In this document: piece after piece, positions 40,101 through 48,144 of the stretch
Layout of the letters: the number at the start of each line of letters is the position of its first letter
How positions within the stretch are numbered: the first letter of the stretch is position 1
Assembly: GCF_000813005.1 (NCBI RefSeq)
Contig: NZ_JSYP01000001.1
Location: 124,001 to 188,000 of the forward strand
Direction of reading: 5' to 3'
Origin: Flavobacterium sp. KMS
Lineage (GTDB): Bacteria > Bacteroidota > Bacteroidia > Flavobacteriales > Flavobacteriaceae
DNA: 64,000 bases
Translations under genes and position numbers: made by a program
Notes under the pieces: generated by a model
What the model was told of the DNA's origin: nothing
Database searches by the model: none
What the model saw: the letters and a program-made list of their open reading frames with translations, nothing else

Positions 40101-40178
40101 AATAGCCGACTTTTGTGCCGAAACCTTAATCGATAAAAGAAGAACTAGTATAAAAAATAACCGTGAAAGTCTATGCAT
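37164..40178 (-). CDS. Large periplasmic TPR protein
   Basis: The product is 1004 residues with a signal peptide (cut after IKVSAQ, about residue 22). Almost all the rest is tetratricopeptide-like helix pairs, recognisable by repeated A-x-x-x-[FY]...Y..A...F patterns such as YYLGFMAYEGDDYKEATKYF, YQLGYAYYQQKDYENAISQF and FELANTYAAGKKTEQAIKTY; I estimate more than twenty units. No membrane anchor or lipobox is seen, so it is probably a soluble periplasmic scaffold. It leads a two-gene unit with the barrel gene, which suggests a complex at the outer membrane. Similarity to the T9SS TPR lipoprotein SprE is only of repeat type. Confidence 0.85.
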   Translation of the reverse strand: MHRLSRLFFILVLLLSIKVSAQKSAIYTYDLKDFDKALSLYNDKQYTSAQIIFEKVKEKETREEVKADCAYYIANCAIRTNQPNADELMERFVEDYPISTKQNQAYIEVAHYFFDQANYPKALQWFDRVDENYMSKSDLDKFNFQKGYSYFNSKKKKEATIYFNKVVNSPEYGSQAKYYLGFMAYEGDDYKEATKYFDEVSGEEKYKEKLSYYQADMNFKLGNFQKAIDLGQKAMPKSNEIEKSELNKIIGESYFNLKAYDKAIPFLVQYKGKKGKWNNTDFYQLGYAYYQQKDYENAISQFNKIIEGKDFVAQNAYYHLGQSYLNTDKKQQALNAFKNAAEMDFDKAIQEDASLNYAKLSYEIGNSYQTVPAVLLDFLKKYPNNSSKSEVEKLLIDSYISSKNYSEALTLLEKNKSPENRLAYQKVLFYRGLELYNDNNYQEASKMFIKSLNEQKSPEFTARATFWKGETEYLNEDFKNALISYKQFAGLAAAKTTPEFKNVNYNIAYTYFKLKEYDNAANSFQAQIDNTKDDASRLHDSYLRLADCRFVTSKYTSAMEAYTKVMTFKGVDADYAYFQKAICYGFMNKNDKKIEELNGFLQMYKKSEYRDDAMFELANTYAAGKKTEQAIKTYDQLVAEFKNGAFTAKSILREGLIYYNSDRDQLALVKFKKVAADFPRTPEALEAVSTARLIYVDNGKVDEYATWVRTLDFVAVTDADLDNDTFEGAIKQYEQNNNKQAIVGFSNYVSKFPKGIHALEANFKLAQAYTTEGSESKSIPNYQYVIEQPRSEYTEQSLMRLAQIFLKAKDCDKAIPVLSRIENEGDSSQNKTFAQANLMKCYYDKNDYSNSVVYAEKVLQNPKTDENVKSDAQIIVARAAIKSGDEDKAKTAYAKLATTSKGELAAESLYYDAYFKNKENKYDASNAAVQKLAKNYSSFKYFGAKGLVLMAKNFYGLKDSYQATYILENVIQNFTAYPDVVSEAEKELSAIKAEESKTNSSITK

Positions 40179-40198
40179 TGTGATTTTAATTTAATATT

Positions 40199-40206
40199 CA
40201 AATGTA
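40199..40206 (-). promoter_or_regulatory. -7 box for the TPR/barrel unit
   Basis: The minus strand reads TACATTTG, an exact TAnnTTTG match, 21 bp before the start codon. The upstream -33 region reads TTTCG instead of TTTG. Confidence 0.4.
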
Positions 40207-40365
40207 TCATTTTCTACTGGGTATAACGAAACCGTTTTGGTATTTATTATAAACAAAAATCCAACTATCATGATTTAACACACTTATAAAACCCAACAAC
40301 CACACACTTATTGTCTTAAATAATGACATATAAAGGACTATTTCCTTAAATGAGGAAAATTTATT

Positions 40366-40395
40366 TTGAATACAGCCGTTAACTTATTACTTTTA
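40366..40395 (+). promoter_or_regulatory. Bacteroidota-type promoter for the ftsE-like gene
   Basis: TTG at 40366-40368 is followed after 19 bases by TACTTTTA at 40388-40395, one mismatch from TAnnTTTG. The start codon is at 40416. Confidence 0.55.
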
Positions 40396-40415
40396 CCATT
40401 CAAATTAATTTTATC

Positions 40416-41099
40416 ATGTCACAAACCGTACTGTCTCTTAAAGATGTAACTATTTATCAAGAAGGAAGAAAAATTTTATCTCACGTAAATTTAGAAGTTA
40501 AACACGGTGAGTTTCTTTATATCATCGGAAAAACAGGTTCAGGAAAAAGTAGTTTCATGAAAACTTTGTATGGTGATTTACCTTTAACTGAAGGAGAAGG
40601 TCATATTGTTGATTTTGATTTGGCAACTTTAAAAGAGAGTGAGATTCCATATTTGAGACGTAAAATCGGAATTGTATTCCAAGATTTCAAATTACTTCCA
40701 GACCGTACTGTAAAAGACAATATGCTTTTTGTACTAAAAGCAACTGGATGGGTTGACAAAGAAGGTATGGAACGCAAAATTGACGAAGTTCTTGATAAAG
40801 TTGGTATGAAAGAGTTTACTCAAAAAATGCCGCACCAACTTTCTGGTGGTGAACAACAACGTGTAGCAATTGCAAGAGCTTTACTAAACGACCCTGAATT
40901 TATCCTTGCCGATGAACCTACAGGAAACTTAGACCCACAAACAAGTTCAGAAGTTCTTGAAGTTTTAAGAAACATCAACGCACTTGGAAAAACTGTTATC
41001 ATGGCAACTCATGATTATGCTTTACTAATGAAATTCCCTTCGAAAACATTAAAATGTGAAGATGCCAGGATTTTTGAAGTTGTTCAGAGAACGGTGTAA
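40416..41099 (+). CDS. ftsE: ABC transporter ATPase, FtsE-like
   Basis: The product is 227 residues forming a single ABC ATPase domain. It has Walker A GKTGSGKSS, Q-loop IVFQDFKLLPDRTV, signature LSGGEQQR, Walker B FILADEPTGNLD and switch histidine MATHDY. FKLLPDRTVKDN and the overall length fit FtsE, which with FtsX regulates peptidoglycan hydrolases at the septum. No ftsX is adjacent, which is usual in Flavobacterium. The stop overlaps the start of the next gene by one base (TAATG), so translation is probably coupled to a glycosyltransferase. Confidence 0.88.
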   Translation: MSQTVLSLKDVTIYQEGRKILSHVNLEVKHGEFLYIIGKTGSGKSSFMKTLYGDLPLTEGEGHIVDFDLATLKESEIPYLRRKIGIVFQDFKLLPDRTVKDNMLFVLKATGWVDKEGMERKIDEVLDKVGMKEFTQKMPHQLSGGEQQRVAIARALLNDPEFILADEPTGNLDPQTSSEVLEVLRNINALGKTVIMATHDYALLMKFPSKTLKCEDARIFEVVQRTV

Positions 41100-41983
41100 T
41101 GCTTTCTATTCTTATTCCTGTTTATAATTACAATATCTGCCCTCTTGTTACAGAGCTACATAAACAATGTTTACAATCTGGAATCGAATTTGAAATTATT
41201 TGTTTAGATGATGCTTCCTCTCAGTTTTTAACTGAAAATCAAAAAATAAATCAATTAACAAACAGTTCTTATGCTATTTTAGATAAGAATATTGGAAGAA
41301 GTGCTATCCGGAATTTATTAGCTCAGAAAGCCAACTTCGAGGATTTGCTTTTCCTGGATGCTGATACGTTACCAATTCATTCTAATTTTATTACTAATTA
41401 TATTCTTCAGATAAATAAAGATGAAAAAGTCATTTATGGCGGAATTCAATACCAAAAAGAAGAACCAACAAAATCTGAAATTCTAAGATGGATTTACGGT
41501 AAATCCAGAGAAGCATTATTGGTAGAAAAAAGGCAAATAAACCCATATCTTTCGTTATTAACATTAAACTTTCTGATAAAGAAATCAATCTTTAAAAAAG
41601 TGTTTTTTAATGAAGAAATTCCAAATTTAAGACATGAAGACACCTTATTTTCTTTTGAATTAAAGCAAAATAACATCAAAACAATTCATATTGACAATCC
41701 TGTTTATCACTTAGGAATTGAAAGCAGTGAAACATTTTTAAAAAAATCAGAAGAATCGGTTATAGGTTTAAAATACTTAGTCGACGAAAAACTTATAGGT
41801 GTAGAATATGTAAAACTTTCGTATTATTACCAAATAGTAAAAAAGTATAAGCTCTCTCTTTTTTTAGAGAAGCTATTTTTAATATTTAAATCATCGCTAA
41901 AGAAAAATTTATTGAGTGATAATCCGTCACTTTTTATCTTTGATCTATATCGATTGGGTTATTATTTCACTTTGAAAAAATAA
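41099..41983 (+). CDS. Glycosyltransferase family 2
   Basis: The product is 294 residues with a GT-A fold N-terminal domain: LSILIPVYNYN, IICLDDASS (first acidic pair), NIGRSAIRNLLA and LLFLDADTLP (DxD-type nucleotide-sugar/metal motif, D-A-D). The C-terminal 80 residues are basic and helical (KKYKLSLFLEKLFLIFKSS), suggesting peripheral membrane contact. It is expected to add one sugar from a nucleotide donor in the cytoplasm; donor and acceptor are unknown. It is coupled to ftsE upstream by a TAATG overlap and followed after 5 bp by another GT2 gene. Confidence 0.9.
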   Translation: MLSILIPVYNYNICPLVTELHKQCLQSGIEFEIICLDDASSQFLTENQKINQLTNSSYAILDKNIGRSAIRNLLAQKANFEDLLFLDADTLPIHSNFITNYILQINKDEKVIYGGIQYQKEEPTKSEILRWIYGKSREALLVEKRQINPYLSLLTLNFLIKKSIFKKVFFNEEIPNLRHEDTLFSFELKQNNIKTIHIDNPVYHLGIESSETFLKKSEESVIGLKYLVDEKLIGVEYVKLSYYYQIVKKYKLSLFLEKLFLIFKSSLKKNLLSDNPSLFIFDLYRLGYYFTLKK

Positions 41984-41988
41984 AAAAT

Positions 41989-42915
41989 ATGGCATTTTTT
42001 TCAGTAATTATTCCGTTATACAACAAAGAAAATTTTATCGGAAAAACGATGCAAAGTATCTTGAATCAAACTTTTCAGGATTTTGAAATTATTGTTGTGA
42101 ACGATGGATCTACTGATAGAAGTGAAGAAAAATTAATTCAATTTCAAGATTCCAGAATTCAGTATTATCACAAAGAAAATGCAGGCGTATCAAGTGCAAG
42201 AAATTTAGGAATAGAAAAAGCTTCTGCTAATTATATTACTTTCATAGATGCAGATGATTACTGGTACCCCGATTTTTTAAAAGTGATGTATGAAAATATT
42301 ACAAATCTCTCAGATTATAAAGTATTCTCAGCTGCTATTGAAGTAGACACTTCAAAAAAAGTAATTCCATCACAATATTCTATTATAAAAACTGGCGATT
42401 ATGAAATCGTGAATTATTTTAAAGCAAGTTTAAAAGAAAGTGTAATATTTACTTCATGCGCTGTGTTTGACAGAAGCATTTTTACAGAAATAGGAAATTT
42501 TGACACTAATATAAAAAGCGGCCAAGACACTGATTTATGGGTTAGAATTGGACTAAAATATCCTGTCTTATTTACATGGAAAGTATTAGCACGTTATGTA
42601 TACGATGAAAACAGTCTTTCTAAAAACACAAATTTTATTGCTAGCAAAATGGATTTTACAAAATTTTTAGAGTATGAAAAATCAAATTCTGACTTAAAAA
42701 AATTTCTTGATTTAAATCGGTTTTCTTTAGCTATAAAAAGTAAGATTGCAAAGGAAGATATTCTCTTCAAAAAACACTGCGAAGACATTAATTTGCAAAA
42801 TTTAAATTTAAGAAAAAGAGTTTTACTAAAATTACCTGCTTCAGAACTAGTTAAGCTGATTAATCTAAAAACAAAACTTGCACATTTAGGTGTAGGTTCA
42901 TCTGTTTTTAAATAA
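41989..42915 (+). CDS. Glycosyltransferase family 2
   Basis: The product is 308 residues. Typical GT-A start FSVIIPLYNKENFI, then IIVVNDGSTDRSEE, AGVSSARNLGIEKA and ITFIDADDYWYPDF (D-A-D-D metal site). The segment SGQDTDLWVRIGLKYP contains the likely catalytic E/D-D region. The C-terminal part is lysine-rich. It belongs to the same plus-strand unit as ftsE and the preceding GT2. Its 3' end overlaps the 3' end of the convergent fdtA-like gene by 18 bp. Confidence 0.92.
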   Translation: MAFFSVIIPLYNKENFIGKTMQSILNQTFQDFEIIVVNDGSTDRSEEKLIQFQDSRIQYYHKENAGVSSARNLGIEKASANYITFIDADDYWYPDFLKVMYENITNLSDYKVFSAAIEVDTSKKVIPSQYSIIKTGDYEIVNYFKASLKESVIFTSCAVFDRSIFTEIGNFDTNIKSGQDTDLWVRIGLKYPVLFTWKVLARYVYDENSLSKNTNFIASKMDFTKFLEYEKSNSDLKKFLDLNRFSLAIKSKIAKEDILFKKHCEDINLQNLNLRKRVLLKLPASELVKLINLKTKLAHLGVGSSVFK

Positions 42916-43314
42916 CCTAAACTTTTTATATTCCCGAATATAATCATCTTCGTTAAACTCATCAGAAGATAATACCAAACAAACTGATCCAGAAGAAAAA
43001 TTTCGTAATTCTCTCCAAATTCCAGGAACAATAAGTAAACCGACATTAGGTTTATTAAGCGTTACCGTTTTTATTGATTTTCCATCTTTCAAAACTACAT
43101 CAAAACTACCGCTTAAGGCTATCAAAAATGCTTGTTGCTCTTTATGTGCATGGCCTCCTCGCTTACTCCCACTAGGAACATCATATAAATAATACACTCT
43201 TTTAAAATTAAATGGAATAGTTTCTCCTTCAATAACCGAAAGATTCCCTCTCCTGTCTTGAATTTTAGGAATTTCAATTAATTGAACATCAGAATTGGCT
43301 GTTACTTTATGCAT
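42898..43314 (-). CDS. fdtA: FdtA/QdtA-like dTDP-4-oxo-6-deoxyglucose 3,4-ketoisomerase
   Basis: The product is 138 residues, a single cupin domain of the WxcM-like/FdtA family. Key features are DRRGNLSVIE near the N-terminus, RVYYLYDVPSGSKRGGHAHK with H55 and H57 in the positions of the catalytic histidines of FdtA, and VPGIWRELRNFS. FdtA converts dTDP-4-oxo-6-deoxy-glucose to its 3-oxo isomer, the precursor of 3-amino-3,6-dideoxy sugars (Fuc3N, or Qui3N with QdtA). Stereochemistry cannot be decided by eye. A DegT aminotransferase for the next step lies at 49422-50522. Its start overlaps the stop of the upstream GT gene by 8 bp, so the two are co-transcribed. rmlA and rmlB are not in the window. 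Confidence 0.88.
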   Translation of the reverse strand: MHKVTANSDVQLIEIPKIQDRRGNLSVIEGETIPFNFKRVYYLYDVPSGSKRGGHAHKEQQAFLIALSGSFDVVLKDGKSIKTVTLNKPNVGLLIVPGIWRELRNFSSGSVCLVLSSDEFNEDDYIREYKKFRLFKNR

Positions 43315-44134
43315 TTGTTAATTCTTTATATTTATAAATTCCTGCTAGTCCCTTTTTATATTTTTTAATAAAATCCGCTTTATTGATATAGTTATTCGCT
43401 ATTAAAAACAACATATATTTAAGTAACCATAAATATGCGAAATTTCCTTTTACTTTATAATACAAAGCACTTCTTGCAAAAATTAAATTATCAGCGCCAG
43501 CATCTTTTCCTGAAGATACTAGAGGATGGGAAACAATTATTTCCGGACTATAAATCATTTTTATTTTTTGTGTCAAAGAATTTCTTAAAAACAAGAATTC
43601 CTCAGCAGTTTCAAAGAATGAACCTAATCCAAAATTTTCATCAAAACAAATCTCATTCTTTCTAATCTCTTCTACTTTAAAAGCTATTTCAATAGAACTT
43701 ACATCCCAAATACTTTTAAAATTATGCTCAAATTTCTTATAAAGTTTTTTTTCTGGATAAGACTTACCTACTCTTATGTGGTTAAAGGTAATAATTGCTG
43801 CTTCTTGATATAATATAAAAGCACCTAAAACAGATTCTATTACATTATCGTAAAAAACAACATCATCATCCGAAATAAGACAAATATTTTTTATCGCATT
43901 TTTAATTGCAATATTTCTGCTTTTTGATAAGCCACTTTCGTTACTATTTATTACCCTTACTGAATTATATTCTGATAGTAAAATTTCAGTTTTAGATTGA
44001 TTAACTATCAATAAATTAAAATTAGAAAAATGTTTAAAAGGAAACATTTTAAGCAAAAAATCAAAATTGCACCTATCTTTGGTAGCAATTAAAATCTCTA
44101 AGTCATTTTCCGAAAAAATATTTGACATTTTCAT
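43307..44134 (-). CDS. Glycosyltransferase family 2-like
   Basis: The product is 275 residues. EILIATKDRCN at the N-terminus, GLSKSRNIAIKNAI and CLISDDDVVFYDN (D-D-D metal motif) mark a GT2 GT-A fold. DENFGLGSFFETAEEFLFL contains the likely catalytic acidic pair. The C-terminal region around LWLLKYMLFLIANNYI could be a membrane-associated helix. The start at 44134 is only 36 bp from the start of the divergent GT4 gene. Donor and acceptor are unknown. A second ATG two codons downstream is also possible. Confidence 0.85.
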   Translation of the reverse strand: MKMSNIFSENDLEILIATKDRCNFDFLLKMFPFKHFSNFNLLIVNQSKTEILLSEYNSVRVINSNESGLSKSRNIAIKNAIKNICLISDDDVVFYDNVIESVLGAFILYQEAAIITFNHIRVGKSYPEKKLYKKFEHNFKSIWDVSSIEIAFKVEEIRKNEICFDENFGLGSFFETAEEFLFLRNSLTQKIKMIYSPEIIVSHPLVSSGKDAGADNLIFARSALYYKVKGNFAYLWLLKYMLFLIANNYINKADFIKKYKKGLAGIYKYKELTNA

Positions 44135-44170
44135 ATATTTAGGTAAATATAAATATTTCTATTAATAATA

Positions 44171-45301
44171 ATGAGAATACTCTTGATAGGCGAATATAGT
44201 CGATTGCATAATTCCTTAAAAGAAGGATTAGAGTCATTTAATCATGAAGTTAAAATTATAGGCACAGGTGATAGTTTTAAGCAATTTCCTGTAGATTATT
44301 CTATTTCCCCAAAGTATTTTTTCTCAAATAGATTTTGTGTTTTTTTAAATAAAGTTCTATTCAAAATCTTTCACATTGATTTACAATTACTAGAAAAAGG
44401 TATTCGGTTTTGGTTTTTCTTACCAAAACTAAAAAATTACGATATTGTACAATTGATTAACTCAAATGCAATTGAAACCTATCCTTTCCTATCAAAATAC
44501 TTATTAAAAAAAATATTCAACCAAAATGGAAAAAGCTTTCTTCTTGTCTGTGGTGAAGATACTCCTATAATTGATTTTTTAATGAGAGATACATTGAAAT
44601 ATTCAATTATGACTCCTCTCTTAAAAAATTCAAAATTAAAATCTGATTATAGATTTTCATTAAAATACATGAAAGATAGCTATCGAAATCTGTTTGATTT
44701 TGTTAGCTTAAATGTTTTAGAAATAATTGTTTCCGACTTAGACTATAAAATTCCTTTACCTGAAAAAAAATTAATTCCAAACCCTATAAATACAACTAAA
44801 ATCTCTTTTGAATCTCTAATTATTAATGAAAGAATTATCATTTTTATAGGAATAAACAAAGGGAGTTATATAAAAAAAGGAAGTCTTTTTTTTGAAGAAG
44901 CCCTTGAAATTATCAAAGAAAAATATAAGGCTAAAATAGAAATCATTACTGTAGAAAGCGTTCCTTATAATGAATACATTACCCTATATAACAAAGCACA
45001 TGTTGTATTAGATCAAGTTTACGGATATGATCAAGGTTACAATGCTCTTGAAGCAATGGCCAAAGGAAAAGTTGTTTTTACAGGAGCCGAAAAAGAATTC
45101 ATGGAGTACTATAATCTTGGAGAACGTGTTGCTATAAATGCACTACCCGATGTAAATTATTTGGTAGATGAATTATCTTTTTTAATTGAAAATCCCGAAG
45201 AAATAATAGCTATAGGAAAACGAGCCAGAGCTTTCATAGAGAAAGAACACAACTACATAAAAATAGCTGAAAAATATCTGGAAATTTGGAATAAAAATTA
45301 A
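44171..45301 (+). CDS. Glycosyltransferase family 4-like
   Basis: The product is 376 residues in two Rossmann-type lobes (GT-B). The N-terminus MRILLIGEYSRLHNSLKEG is typical. The C-terminal lobe has IIFIGINKGSYIKKGS (G-x-x-x-x-K-G donor site) and the E-x7-E-like segment YNALEAMAKGKVVFTG, followed by NPEEIIAIGKRARAFIEKEHNY. It should be a retaining transferase acting on a lipid-linked glycan at the cytoplasmic membrane face. It stands alone on the plus strand between two minus-strand groups. Confidence 0.88.
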   Translation: MRILLIGEYSRLHNSLKEGLESFNHEVKIIGTGDSFKQFPVDYSISPKYFFSNRFCVFLNKVLFKIFHIDLQLLEKGIRFWFFLPKLKNYDIVQLINSNAIETYPFLSKYLLKKIFNQNGKSFLLVCGEDTPIIDFLMRDTLKYSIMTPLLKNSKLKSDYRFSLKYMKDSYRNLFDFVSLNVLEIIVSDLDYKIPLPEKKLIPNPINTTKISFESLIINERIIIFIGINKGSYIKKGSLFFEEALEIIKEKYKAKIEIITVESVPYNEYITLYNKAHVVLDQVYGYDQGYNALEAMAKGKVVFTGAEKEFMEYYNLGERVAINALPDVNYLVDELSFLIENPEEIIAIGKRARAFIEKEHNYIKIAEKYLEIWNKN

Positions 45302-45334
45302 ACCATTTTTTATATAACTAATTATTAGTGTATT

Positions 45335-46255
45335 TTAATTATTATCTAAAAAAGTACTTACAATTAAAGAACACTTCTCTGCTCCCTCGGTATGTAAATG
45401 ATCCGGGTCATAAAAATCATTGTTTGTAAATCTGAAATCATTAAATAAATTCAGGTATCTCACATTTGAATTTCTGTTTTCAAATAATTTAGCAGTTTTA
45501 ACAATCTTATCTAATTTAAACTTATTCACCCTTACAGAATATGCCTTAGAAACTGGCATTGTTACTAAAATCACTTCAATCTCTTTTTCTTTACATTGGT
45601 GGATAATTGATTCTATTCTGGAAATATTTTCAGAAAAATCAAATAAATTATCCTCGTGCCTTCTTATTGTATTAGGCGCAATTTCATCTATATTTAAAAA
45701 TCGTTTTTCTTTAGTATAATTAATCCCAAAACCATTTACATCACAATCAATAACTGTCCCTTCGATAAAATAGCTATTTACTAATTTTATATTTTTATTA
45801 AATGGTCTTGTAGATGATAAAAAATAATTACCATAATCAAACTTAGAAATTATTGGAACATTTAAATCCATATAACTCTTATAATAATATTTTCTCCAAC
45901 TATCTTCTTCAGTATCTTTCAATTGACTTAAACTTGTATACTCAATATTTAAGATAACATATTTTAGTTTTTTAAATTTATTAATATGCTTTTCAAATAA
46001 AAGCTGATCAAAATACAATGTTTGACTAATATTAGACAAATTAAATGTCTGTTTATCAAAAAAATATGGATTCAATCCATAAAAAGTATGAGAGTTTCCT
46101 AAAATCAATACCTCGGTTGTATCATATCTCTTTTGAATATTTGCATTTTTTAAGGTATAATTATTTGGAACTAATCTATAAAAACATTCTATAAGAGACA
46201 ATACCAATAGTATTGGTAATAAAAAAAACATCAGGTTTTTAATTAACTTTTTCAT
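45335..46255 (-). CDS. SGNH-type acyltransferase/esterase partner of the MBOAT protein
   Basis: The product is 306 residues with an N-terminal signal anchor (KKLIKNLMFFLLPILLVLSLIE). The extracytoplasmic part shows the SGNH blocks: LILGNSHTFYG with S55, and near the end YDPDHLHTEGAE giving the Asp-x-x-His pair. Such proteins (AlgJ/AlgX-, DltD-like) take acyl groups delivered by an MBOAT and place them on a polysaccharide in the periplasm. The ATG at 46255 overlaps the MBOAT stop (TGATG), which I prefer to a TTG one codon earlier. The DltD or alginate subtype is not clear. Confidence 0.8.
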   Translation of the reverse strand: MKKLIKNLMFFLLPILLVLSLIECFYRLVPNNYTLKNANIQKRYDTTEVLILGNSHTFYGLNPYFFDKQTFNLSNISQTLYFDQLLFEKHINKFKKLKYVILNIEYTSLSQLKDTEEDSWRKYYYKSYMDLNVPIISKFDYGNYFLSSTRPFNKNIKLVNSYFIEGTVIDCDVNGFGINYTKEKRFLNIDEIAPNTIRRHEDNLFDFSENISRIESIIHQCKEKEIEVILVTMPVSKAYSVRVNKFKLDKIVKTAKLFENRNSNVRYLNLFNDFRFTNNDFYDPDHLHTEGAEKCSLIVSTFLDNN

Positions 46256-47694
46256 CAAAATTGAAAATATATAAATTGTAAATCCTTACCAGAATAATAC
46301 AAAACCAACATTACCAAAACATAATAAAATCCTATTCTAATTGGTTTCATCCAAGTCAATCCAAATTTTTCAATTGCAAAATAATCTTTTCTTCCTCTCC
46401 ATTCAATACACATAAATAAAAATAAAAATCCAATTATTGTTTTAGGAAATATTTCAGGAAAAGTAAACAATGTATGAGAAAATATTTTAGATATATATAA
46501 AAAAGCATCCTCTATAGTATTGGATCTAAAGAAAATCCTCGCAAATGAAACTAATCCAAAAGTCAAAATAATATTAAAAAAGACTTTACTATTTACAATA
46601 AAACCATTAGTTGAAACTATTTCAATATTTTTTCTGTTTTGATGGAGTAATACCAAAGGTAGAATGTATAAAAAATTAATAAAACCATAAACTATAAAGG
46701 TCCAATTGGCTCCATGCCAAAAACCTATTAACATAAAAACGATAAAAACATTCCTTACCTGCTCCCATTTAGAGCCGCGAGAACCTCCTAGTGGTATATA
46801 AACATAATCTCTAAACCAACTTGATAAAGAAATATGCCATCTTCGCCAAAATTCGGCTATATCTCTTGAAAAATACGGATAAGAAAAATTTTGTAATAAT
46901 TCAATTCCTAATAATCTAGCAGTTCCGATAGCAATATCTGTATAACCAGAAAAATCCCCATAGATTTGGAATGAGAATAAAATTGCTCCAATAACCAATG
47001 TACTTCCTGAAAAATTAGACGGATTATCAAAAATTAGATTAACATATTCTGCACAATTATCTGCAATAATTACCTTTTTCACTAATCCCCATAAAATTTG
47101 CCTTAATCCACAAACAATATTTTCATAATTAAAACTTCTCTTTTTTTGGATTTGTGGCAAAAGATGCGTGGCTCTTTCTATCGGACCGGCAACCAATAAA
47201 GGAAAAAAACTAACAAATAAAGAATAATCAATTATACTTTTTACTGGTTTAATTTTGTTATTATAAATATCAATTACATATGATAACCCATGAAAGGTAT
47301 AAAATGAAATTCCAACTGGTAATATTATTTGCAATGTCCAAGTATTAATCTTAAGTCCTAAGACTGAAAAAAGTTCCGAAAAATTATCGATGAAAAAATT
47401 ATAATATTTAAATAAACCTAAGAAACTCAAATTAAGAATTATACTTAACCAAAGCCAACGCTTTTTTATAGAAGTATCACTTACATTATCATATATTTTT
47501 TTTCCTATATAAAAATCTAAACCTATAGAGAAAGCTAATAAGAAAGTAAATCTCCAGTCCCAGCAACTATAAAAAAACAAACTAGCTAACAATAAAAACA
47601 GATTTTGCAACTTTAAGCTTTTATAAAACACAAACCAGTATAACACAAAGACTACAGAAAAAAAAAGTGCAAAACTTAAAGTATTAAATAACAT
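46255..47694 (-). CDS. MBOAT-family O-acyltransferase
   Basis: The product is 479 residues with about ten to twelve transmembrane helices. Family signatures are FQIYGDFSGYTDIAIG, FWRRWHISLSSWFRDYVYIPLGG with H287, and FWHGANWTF with the invariant histidine H327. This is the AlgI/DltB branch, which passes acyl groups (usually acetyl) across the inner membrane to an SGNH partner. That partner is the next gene, coupled by a TGATG overlap. I infer O-acylation of the glycan made by this cluster. Confidence 0.94.
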   Translation of the reverse strand: MLFNTLSFALFFSVVFVLYWFVFYKSLKLQNLFLLLASLFFYSCWDWRFTFLLAFSIGLDFYIGKKIYDNVSDTSIKKRWLWLSIILNLSFLGLFKYYNFFIDNFSELFSVLGLKINTWTLQIILPVGISFYTFHGLSYVIDIYNNKIKPVKSIIDYSLFVSFFPLLVAGPIERATHLLPQIQKKRSFNYENIVCGLRQILWGLVKKVIIADNCAEYVNLIFDNPSNFSGSTLVIGAILFSFQIYGDFSGYTDIAIGTARLLGIELLQNFSYPYFSRDIAEFWRRWHISLSSWFRDYVYIPLGGSRGSKWEQVRNVFIVFMLIGFWHGANWTFIVYGFINFLYILPLVLLHQNRKNIEIVSTNGFIVNSKVFFNIILTFGLVSFARIFFRSNTIEDAFLYISKIFSHTLFTFPEIFPKTIIGFLFLFMCIEWRGRKDYFAIEKFGLTWMKPIRIGFYYVLVMLVLYYSGKDLQFIYFQF

Positions 47695-47766
47695 ATTTTT
47701 ATTTTATTAAACTAAATCCTTCACTTACAATAAAACCAGTGTACATATAAAAATTTAAAAGGATTA

Positions 47767-48132
47767 CTAATCTATTTTCTCATAATATTGATTTAAATCT
47801 TTAAATAAATCAATTTTAATGTTCCCAAAAAAATGTAGTCTATTAATCGATGTTCGAAATGGCATAATTGAGCTACTATTAGGTTCTAATGAAATTTCTG
47901 TTCCGCCTAAAGAATGATACAATTCATACTTTCCTTTTCCATAATATCTACTAATAAATGTGCCATTATCCAAAAGAACTAACTTATCAGAAACATGAGG
48001 ATTATCCGTTATGAAACCATTTTCATAATTTCGATTAAAATAAGTCCCTACAATCATCTTCTCAAAGAAAAAACTATTAAAAACATATAGAATTATAAAT
48101 ATAAGAGAGAAAATTTTTATTGTTTTTTTCAT
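47767..48132 (-). CDS. Small membrane-anchored protein, function unknown
   Basis: The product is 121 residues. MKKTIKIFSLIFIILYVFNSFFF is a signal anchor or uncleaved signal. The outer part, about 95 residues, is beta-rich (GTYFNRNYENG, KLVLLDNGTFISRYYGKGKYEL) and looks like a small barrel or sandwich. I do not recognise a family. It lies 12 bp after the flippase gene and 72 bp before the MBOAT gene, so it probably acts in the same export or acylation step. Confidence 0.7.
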   Translation of the reverse strand: MKKTIKIFSLIFIILYVFNSFFFEKMIVGTYFNRNYENGFITDNPHVSDKLVLLDNGTFISRYYGKGKYELYHSLGGTEISLEPNSSSIMPFRTSINRLHFFGNIKIDLFKDLNQYYEKID

Positions 48133-48144
48133 TACATCAATTTA

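Noticed and set aside
42594-43046. 150-codon minus-strand frame across the end of the second GT2 and the fdtA-like gene
   Set aside because: It is the antisense shadow of a GT2 gene joined to an off-frame reading of the FdtA-like gene; both real genes have full family motifs.
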